Assembly: GCA_029961685.1 (NCBI GenBank)
Contig: JARWKL010000011.1
Span: 6,760,501-6,824,500, forward strand
Length of the DNA stretch: 64,000 nucleotides
From: Aristolochia californica
Lineage: Eukaryota; Streptophyta; Magnoliopsida; Piperales; Aristolochiaceae
Direction of reading: 5' to 3'
The position numbers and the translations under genes are program-made. Shown piece by piece: positions 56,588 to 64,000 of this stretch (its first letter is position 1; each line of letters begins with the position of its first letter). The notes under the pieces are model-generated. The model was not told where the DNA came from. It saw only the letters and a list, made by a program, of their open reading frames with translations, and did not search any database.

Positions 56588-57535
56588 TCAGTCCCTGCGA
56601 ATCTCCATCCCAAGAATCTTCTTGGCCGCACCCAAATCTTTCATGTCAAATTCTTTGTTCAACAAAGTCTTCAACTTGTTGACCTCACTCATTTTCTTTG
56701 TAGCAATCAACATATCATCTGCATAAAGTAGCAGAAAAATAATAGAATCATCATCAAGGTTTTTTACATAAACACAACAATCATACTCACATCTTTTGTA
56801 GCCAATCCGAATCATGTAAGAATCAAATTGCTTGTACCAGTGCCTCGGAGACTGCTTCAACCCATAAAGTGATTTCTTCAAATTACAAACCAAATGTTCC
56901 TATCCAGGGTGACTAAACCCTTCTGACTGTGCCATGTAAATTTGTTCCTCCAAGTCACCATGAAGGAAAGTTGTCTTTACATCCATCTGCTCTAACTGCA
57001 TGTCCGAATGTGCTACTAACGCCAACACTACCCTGATGGAGGTGTGTCTGACCATAGGGGAGAAGACCTCATCATAGTCAACCCCTTTCCTCTGTGAATA
57101 ACCCTTTGCTACCAGATGAGCCTTGAATTTTTCCCCCTCTTTTTTTGATACTGATTCTTTCTTCTTATAGACCCACTTGCACCCTAGCGCTTTCTTCTCC
57201 TTGGGAAGCTCCACCAACTCCCATGTCTAGTTTTTATGCAGAGACTCTATCTTCTCCACCATAGCACCCATCCATCTACTTTTCTCTTGGCTTTGTACTG
57301 CCTCTTGAAAAGTAGTAGGATCCCCAATACTAGTAATAAGCGCATGAGAAAAAAAATCTTCAAAACCATACCTATTAGGTGGCTTGATAGTGCATTTGGG
57401 TCTGTCTGTGGCTATATGGTGATGTTGATGTTCACCTGAGCCAGAATTTTTTGCATACAGAGTATCATTTTCTCTACCATGGTTCTCTAGCTCCACCTGT
57501 ACCACATGGTCATTGGTGCTACAATTTTCTGGCAC
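56588..57535 (-). pseudogene. Copia-3 reverse transcriptase
   Basis: LPKEKKALGCKWVYKKKE, AHLVAKGYSQRKGVDYDEVF, QLEQMDVKTTFLHGDLEEQI, a shift near 56,895, CNLKKSLYGLKQSPRHWYKQ and the catalytic LLLYADDMLIA, followed by KDLGAAKKILGMEI. The stop before the ATG near 57,217 separates it from a linker frame (57,227-57,535). Confidence 0.85.
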
Positions 57536-57625
57536 CTATTTCTCTTCTTCCCGAGTACGCTGCAACATGGCTTTTTCATCAAAAACTACATCTCTACTGA
57601 TCACCGTCTTGTTTACCTTCAGATC

Positions 57626-58297
57626 CTAGAGCTTGAAACCTTTCACTCCTTTTTGATAGCCAAGAAAGATACATTGTTTAGACTTCACATCAAGCTTCGA
57701 CCTCTCCTCACTAGAAACATGCACATAGACTGGACAACCAAACACTCTCAAGCCAGAGTAGTCTACCTCACTGCCTGTCCACACCTCCTCTGATACTTTC
57801 CCATCTAGTGATGCTCTAGGTGATCTGTTAATTAGGAAACATGCCATATTTACAGCTTCTGCCCAGAAGTTCTTAGCAAACCCTACTTTCAATCTGAGAC
57901 ATCGAGCTTTTTCAGCTATAGTTATGTTCATTCTTTCCACCACACCGTTTTGTTGTGGTGTCTTGCGTACTGTGAAGTGTCTCTTAATTTCATACAGCTC
58001 ACACAACTCCTTTAACTTTGAGTCTGTTTGCTCAGTACCATTTTCTGATCGGAGGCATTTAATCTTCCTCCCTGTCTGGTTTTCTATATCAGCTTTCCAC
58101 AACTTAAACTTTGCAAACGTTTTTGACTTGTGTTGCATGAAGTACACCCAAAATTTTCATGAGTAGTCATCAATAAAGGTCACGAAATACAAGTGTCCTC
58201 CTCGGGATGCTATTCTTACTGGCCCCCAAACATCTGAGTGAACATAGTCTAGAATCCCCTCCGTCTTGTGTGTGGCTGCCTTGAACTGCACCTAATT
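57626..58297 (-). pseudogene. Copia-3 integrase
   Basis: The frame KTFAKFKLWKADIENQTGR, KCLRSENGTEQTDSK (family: SDNGxEF; Asp replaced by Glu), TPQQNGVVERMN (catalytic Glu) and FWAEAVNMACFLINRSP, then the SEERSKLDVKSKQCIFLGYQ domain. The Asp-to-Glu change at the second catalytic site would impair activity. A stop near 58,150 precedes the frame. Confidence 0.8.
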
Positions 58298-58612
58298 CTA
58301 TTTCCCAAGGACACAAAACTTGCAGAAATCAAGCTTACATGTTTTGATACCCTTCAATAGATTTCTCTTATGAAGCTCCATCATCCCACACACTCCCATA
58401 TGACCTAACCACATATTCAACATGACTGTACAGTCAGACTCAGACTCTACAGCTGCAACTCCACCTACAAGTGTGGTACCTTGCAGTGTATAGATATTGC
58501 TAGATATTTTTTGTCCCTTCATCATTGTTAAGACACCTTTACTAACTTTCATTATTCCACTTGTAGACTTGTAACTATATCCATTATAGTTAAAAGTGCC
58601 CAATGAAATCAT
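58298..58612 (-). pseudogene. Copia-3 GAG-pre-integrase region
   Basis: GTFNYNGYSYKSTSGIMKVS, KGQKISSNIYTLQGTTLVGG and LWLGHMGVCGMMELHKRNLL carry the pre-integrase His-His-Cys-Cys zinc pattern ending KLDFCKFCVLGK. It is separated from protease by a stop at about 58,620. Confidence 0.8.
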
Positions 58613-58623
58613 CAGATTATTTC

Positions 58624-59690
58624 TTAAATCAGGTATGTGTCTAATATCACACCATCAAGCATTTTAATTTGTATACTCCCTATTCCAACAATTTTGCATG
58701 AAGCATCATTACCCTTCAGAATAGAACCAGAGTTTACTAACCTGTAGGTGTGAAACCAATCTTTATTTGGCGTCATGTGATAAGAGCATGCCGAATCCAA
58801 AATCCAATAATCTTTAAGATGATTTGAACTAGATGATATAGAAAGCATATCCCCGTCACCACTCTCCGAGTCTTCTTCTTCCATTACATTTGCAGACTTT
58901 GATGGACCCTCTCTGTTCTCTGCGTTCCTTTTCTTTTTCTCTAGACAATCCCATTTTATGTGCTCCTTTTTCCCGCACTTAAAACATGTGATGTCTTTCC
59001 TTTTCCTGGATTTTGACCTAGATTTGTTATTACTCGATCCACTTTGAGACGTGTTTCTTCCACGTTCATGGTTACCCTTCACCACAAGTCCTTCACCTTG
59101 TGAAGTCTCATCACTAGCTTTCTTCCTCTGATGGAAGACTAATAGAGCACTTGTGATTTCCTCCAATTCGAGAGTTTCTTTTCCCCACATCAGAGTAGTA
59201 ACCAAATTTTCTTACGTAGGACAATTCGGTAGAGAATTCAGTAACATTAACGCCTTGTCTTTGTCTTCAAACTTCACATCAACCAGCCTAAAAATCACTA
59301 ATGAGCCGATTGAAAACGTTAATATGCTGGCTCAGATCTGAGCCCTCTGTCATCTTAAGACAATACATTTTCTGTTTAAGATAGAGCTTCTTCGTCAACG
59401 ACTTGGACATATACCGACTTTCTAGTTTCAACCAAACTGCAGCCGGTGATTCCTCATCCATGACGTGATACATCACATCATTAGCCAGACAAAGCCTAAT
59501 AGTCACCACAACCTTCGCTTCCATTTCTTTCCAATCCATGTCATCCATTTCTACCGGTTGTTTTCCGTACAACACCTTTAATGCCCTGCTGCACTAACAT
59601 GTCCTTCACCCTCCTCTGCCATAATCCGAAATTCTCAATGCCATCGAATTTTGTCATATCAAAATTTATAGAAGAAACCCCAATCATCAT
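58624..59690 (-). pseudogene. Copia-3 gag and protease
   Basis: The start is probably at 59,690 (MMIGVSSINFDMTKFDG). After a shift: LYGKQPVEMDDMDWKEMEAK, AAVWLKLESRYMSKSLTKKL and SQHINVFNRLISDF, then a stop. The second frame carries the knuckle CFKCGKKEHIKWDC (about 58,960-59,000) and the protease YWILDSACSYHMTPNKDWF. The active-site DSA differs from the usual DSG/DTA of plant Copia by the following Cys. Confidence 0.85.
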
Positions 59691-60457
59691 AGCCTAACTT
59701 GGGTTCTCGACGGTGAGACAAATCCAATGCCTCAAAAATCACTTTAATTGGATGTCAAATGAACTGTCACAGGCCACAAAACTAAAACCGCGTTGAATGA
59801 AAACCGGGCCGGTGGAGCACGTTAAGTGACGACCCGGTCCATCATCTTCTTCCCCGCATCGCTGTTTTAAACAGCCCGGGATGAAGACCAACCTTCTGCG
59901 GTGACGACAATTGGGGGCGACGTGCGGTGGCACAGAAACTACATCGACAACGGGAGGGAGCCCAGGGGCGGCGCGTGGTGGTGCGGAACCGGCAACAACT
60001 TCTTCTCCTCTTCTCTGAAATTTGTTTTTTCTTTCTTTCGTCCTGAGCGATGTTTTCCTCCTCGGATGAAATCTCACGGCGTCGGGATGAATTCGGGAAA
60101 ACCAAGAGATTGACGTCGACTTCGGCAACGAGTCGTCGACAGAGACCAGCTTTTGGACGACGCTTCCCTCTTCGGAGTCATCTTCGATGACGAGTAGCCA
60201 GTAGAGACCCCTCTTCGACGATTTGGCACAGTGGCCCCTCCATTGCCGCCCGTTGTCTCTATTGACGGCGACATTCCCTCTCCCGGTTCCGTCATCCAGC
60301 GACCTCGTCTCACTACGGCCCTGTCTTTTCCAAGAACCTCGTCCAAGAGCAAGGTCGAAACCTTCCTTTGCGTCATCGCCGACCGAATTTTTTTTTTTTT
60401 TTTTGGTGTTCCGGAATCAGACAGCTTTGTTCGGAAATCCTCCTCCTGCAACCTGAA
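59691..60457 (-). other. Copia-3 leader, GC-rich
   Basis: GC-rich, Arg/Pro-coding leader with overlapping open frames on both strands (59,739-60,128; 60,074-60,511) and a T17-like run near 60,388. It shows no motif. I regard the frames as composition artefacts. Confidence 0.5.
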
Positions 60458-60910
60458 GCTCTGATACCAATTGTTGACGTGAGAACGAAAAATTAAGGAA
60501 CGAACAAACAAAGATTTATAGTGGTTTGGCTGAGCCTCGGAGTGTCAAGGATAAATCTTTCACTAATGATAATCAGGGTTACATAATCCTTATATAATAT
60601 TAAACCCTAGATGTATTTGTGTAAAAAAAACACAAATACCCTTGTACATTAATATCCCCCCCAACCTTATATTATATGAGCCATATGCTCAACAACATCA
60701 AACGTCTACACAGCAACCCACACAACTCTCTGTAACCTAGGAAAGACTAGTGTCATCAACGACCCATCGGAAAAATGTGTGCCTTTGACGTTGATCCGTT
60801 CACGTGGTCATGACTTTGGACCGGAGAAACGAAACATGAAATAAAACAATTTTCTTTTCTGAAGTCCATTATATCGTCTCTCAAAGAGTGAAGAATTCAG
60901 GACAGGGCAA

Positions 60911-61299
60911 AATCAAAGAGGATTAGTGAAGAAAATTTTATGAACCAAAACTCGGAGAGAACAGATGAGCAAAGAAAAAACAATGAACAATAAAAGACAT
61001 TAAAGAGAACTAATAAAACCTGCAAGGTGAGAGTTGAGTTGCCCCTGAGTGGTCTCATTTGGGAGTCCTTTAGTTGGAGATTTCAGGTTTAAATTTTTCT
61101 AGGATGAAGGAGTTAAGGTATAAAACTCGTCGTACTATTAAAAAAACGGAAAAGCTTGTTATATATATATATATATATATATTTATTTATTTATTTTATG
61201 AAAAAAAACGATAATAGTTGCATCCTCAGGTTACCACTTCATAGCTGTTCAAAGTGAGATTTTTTATTTTCTTATTGAGGTTGAAGACTTTTCTTGCTT

Positions 61300-61344
<45 letters not shown>

Positions 61345-61419
61345 TATAGGATTTGATCTATTACGAAAGCCCCTATCGCACAAAAAATACGAAATCTGAA
61401 TGTTGATCGTTTGATCAAT
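60911..61419. other. Spacer with two TA microsatellites
   Basis: (TA)n at about 61,157-61,181 and 61,303-61,341. Otherwise unrecognised. It separates the end of unit C from unit D. Confidence 0.7.
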
Positions 61420-64000
61420 GCTTTTGCTTGATCGATGGTCAGCTTTAATTTTGTTTACTTTGAGTCTTTCCTGCCCAACCGAGAGCAGCCTTGGTGGTCT
61501 CTCTCATTTGTGAGTCGGAAATCCCCCTTCATCGTCTCCGTTTCACGACCTCTCTCCTCTGTGAGGCAGAAATCGTCATTCATCATCACCGTTGCCGTCA
61601 CCGTGCAATACTCCATCTTCACAACCTCTCTCCTCAGAGAGCTAGAAATCCCCATTCATCAACGGCATTGTCATCACTATGCCCTACTCTACCTCTACCA
61701 AGCATCCCATCCATGAATCCTGCATCGTCCATCCTTGCCACATTCAAGCATTGTCCTCTTCATGAACGGTTATGCAAGGTGAAAAACTCAATTGCACAAC
61801 ACCTTCTTCATTAAACCCTCTCTCGATTCACTCCTTTGCTTCTTCTATTGTCTCCTTGGAGCCATACCTTGGCCTCCTATCCTATTGTTTTGGTTCCTTT
61901 TGGCACTCCCAAAAAGATTTACTAATATAAAAAAATCTTCTATGTATTCTTTTTCTTTTCTTTCTAGAACTTGTTGTCATCATTCTTGTGAAAGAGGAGC
62001 CTCTGATTATGCAGTTATATCTTTATCTCCTCTCCCTCTTTGGTTTTTCAGCCTTTCAACCATACATTCTCTTTATTCTCTTTATTTATTTTCTTCACAG
62101 TTCTTATGTTTGCTTACTGTCCTACTGAAAATTATACCATTATACTAGCTTTTCTTACTTCAAAATTCTGGATGGGAAATATCTAGATCTTGAAAGCTTT
62201 AAATGCTTTAAATTTTTCAAATGTTACTGAGCTCCATATCTCTATTACACACTCGAATCTTTTTGAACTTGTTATTGAGCTTCATCTCTTAGATAGCGTC
62301 TAACTTAATTATTTTTTGTTTTGCTGGTGGTTCTATATTTTTCTCCTTTCATCTATTCCTGGATATTTTTTATGAATACTTTTTACTATTTTTCTAGTCC
62401 TTGGTTTTCTGCAGCTATAGATTCTTTAGTTATGATGGACTTGTACATGAAAATGATGCTTAGAAGAGTAAAGGGAGGCTAAACAGTCCAAAGAGGAAAT
62501 GCTACAACCTCTTCTTTTGGAGGCACTTGTTCTCGTTATATCCTTCTTGGGTTTTTTAGTTTTGAGTTATCTTTTTACCATGTTAGGATTTTAGATGAAA
62601 ATAGAAAATTTATGAGCCTAGAAAAGGGTGGAACTAGCACTGGAGGGTTACTGGTTCTTATAGTTTTGTTGTAAATGGATGGAGCTTCCTGAAAATCCAT
62701 TCTTCAGGCCTTTTTATTTATCCTTTTCATATTGACTCTATTTTATTTATCCTTTTCATATCGACTCTATTTATCCTTTTAATGTAAGACTTTCATCACT
62801 GGTTACATACTAGGTCGCCTTCAGAGATGTCCATACCATCTTAAACCACTCTCTTGTTCTCTTCCATTTGTGCTACTCTTGAGTATGTTTTGTGTTTTTA
62901 ATTTTAATTTTATCTTTCCTAATTTTGTAATGTGTCATTCAACATTTTCATCTCTGCTTCTGCATCTTCTATAAATTTTGTTGCTCTAATGCCTAATGTT
63001 TTGCCATTAAAGCAAGCCTGGTTTAACAACTATTGTGTGATATATTTTAAATGCTTTCATGCCCATAAAGTGATTTTTTTTTTGTCAGATGTTATTGTTG
63101 TAGAAGGAGATGGGAGTTGCAATGAAATAAAAAAAGTTAGGAGAGCTAGTTGGGGAGACTAATTGGTTTCTCTATTTTCTTTCATCAAAAAAATATCATT
63201 GTTTTCTTAGTCTTGAGTGTTCACTTTTTGTGTATTTTATACCAGGGAAAGATTTTTTTTTCTTTTATGTGTATTTTAAGAATTTGTTCTAGTTAATTAA
63301 TTTGTTCTTTGTTTCTTGGTTTGTGTTATTTTGGTCATGCATTTGGAGTTAATCCTTATACATCCTTGTTTAGTTTGCAAATATTGTAATATGGTTATGT
63401 TCTTCCTTTGTGAAGATGGATAGCGGTCTAGAAACAAACATATGCGAAGTATTCCAAAGGATGAAGGCAATTTGGATTGTGGAGGGGACATTGTGTGGAA
63501 TCCAATAGAGTATAGAGATAAAAAAAAAAACCTAGAGTAGGTATGTTTTTTTACTCAATTAAGGAAGTATCAATATTTTATTGTAATTATTCTAGGGATG
63601 GAGGATTCAATGTATGTAAAGGCTCTATAAATTATCATCAAGATGCCAGAGAAATGAATGGTAGAATGCTTATATGTTCAAAGAAGGATATGCAAGAACA
63701 AATCATAATTTTGATGAGACCCTCAAACAGAGAAGGTGGGGAGCCATAAGAGATAGGAGCGGTATTAATTAGGTTCATTAAAGATTATGATGGGAACTGG
63801 AAAGTGGAAATGTTTTTAGAAAGCCACAATCATGTCCTATCAACTCAAAGTAAAAGGTAATTTTTGCCCTTAAAAAATTATTTCATACATTCAAGAATGC
63901 TAATGTTTCTACATCAAAATTTATTGCTTTTTTCGAGATATTGTCTAGAGAATATGACAAGGTTGTGTATACTGATAGAGATGTTATAAATTATGAGAGG
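61420..64000 (+). repeat. Repeated unit D (cut by window edge)
   Basis: Begins like unit A (gatcgatggtcagctttaa against gattgatagtcagctttaa at 4,968). It follows A with a deletion of A 6,245-6,680 and a small local duplication (ttttatttatccttttcata, near 62,715-62,760). It ends within FAR1. Confidence 0.75.
63418..64000 (+). pseudogene. FAR1/FHY3-related (FRS) fragment, copy D (window edge)
   Basis: An ATG frame at 63,418 (MDSGLETNICEVFQRMKAIW) is followed at 63,531 by PRVGMFFYSIKEVSIFYCNY and SRDGGFNVCKGSINYH, then with shifts KNGRM-type and SHNHVLST words. About 20 bases before the transposase linker are deleted near 63,872. It continues past the window. Confidence 0.75.

Larger units (their letters stand above)
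55535..60694 (-). mobile_element. Copia-3, TNT1/Tork-like, full length
   Basis: LTRs 55,535-55,705 (171 bp) and 60,472-60,694 (223 bp; extra 52 bases around tgtatttgtgt). Near-match duplication acatg (55,530-55,534) and acatc (60,695-60,699). Perfect primer-site complement gctctgatacca (60,458-60,469), 2 bases from the LTR. The gag zinc knuckle, DSACSYH protease and RT/RH types resemble tobacco TNT1. Coding regions are broken by a few stops and shifts only, so it is younger than most neighbours. Confidence 0.85.
47563..60910 (+). repeat. Repeated unit C, expanded by insertions
   Basis: Follows unit A from about 5,395 to 12,390. Missing are the first 430 bp, a 610-bp piece (A 6,511-7,121) and the 1,063-bp spacer. 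Added are E3 (51,399-54,209, with a TRIM) and Copia-3 (55,535-60,694). Without insertions it is about 5.4 kb. It resumes after Copia-3 at acgtctacacagc, matching A at 12,241. Confidence 0.75.

Noticed and set aside
59739..60511. Overlapping Arg/Pro-rich frames near Copia-3 as genes
   Set aside because: They fall in the leader between LTR and gag, exist on both strands, and reflect GC-rich composition.

Overview
This is plant nuclear DNA, almost certainly from a flowering plant. It is AT-rich and nearly filled by LTR retrotransposons (mostly Ty1/Copia, one short Ty3/Gypsy). It also holds broken pieces of plant gene families: FAR1/FHY3-related (FRS), the UGT86A class of UDP-glycosyltransferases, an NPH3-domain protein and a secreted proline-rich protein. 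I saw no rRNA, tRNA, CRISPR or bacterial-type operon. No coding sequence here looks like an intact, expressed host gene. The species cannot be read from the sequence.

Layout. 1-4,964: Copia 3' ends, a short Gypsy element without a pol gene (1,449-3,406), a minus-strand Copia gag with its LTR, and an inverted LTR pair. 4,965-12,390: unit A of a locally repeated segment carrying a FAR1 fragment fused to the 3' part of a Copia LTR, a solo LTR with target-site duplication ATTAG, and a minus-strand secreted proline-rich pseudogene. 12,774-14,907: unit B, a fragment of the same segment. 14,908-21,785: a non-autonomous LTR element (E1), then a broken Copia (Copia-4) whose LTR is split by a 1.5-kb terminal-inverted-repeat element carrying an NPH3 fragment. 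21,786-26,440: remnants, including a minus-strand gag of SIRE-like appearance. 26,441-39,937: Copia-1, split by non-autonomous E2, itself split by Copia-2. A TRIM and a solo LTR also sit inside Copia-1. 40,476-45,736: Copia-6, abutting a UGT86A pseudogene (45,737-46,815). 47,563-60,910: unit C, interrupted by E3 (itself carrying a TRIM) and by the TNT1-like Copia-3. 61,420-64,000: unit D, running off the window.

Many insertion events can be ordered from 5-bp target-site duplications that I read directly: ATTAG, CTTCT, ATACA, TTATT, GGCTT, TAAGA and ACTCA, with near-matches for E2 and Copia-3. The most unusual content is (i) the multi-copy FAR1-LTR chimera in a local tandem array, (ii) a non-autonomous family (E) of about 2.1-2.8 kb with at least three long copies, apparently derived from the 3' untranslated part of a Copia element, (iii) two TRIMs whose internal domains carry a tRNA B-box-like motif just after the primer-binding site, and (iv) an NPH3 fragment inside a TIR element. 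All function statements are inferred from sequence patterns; no search was run.
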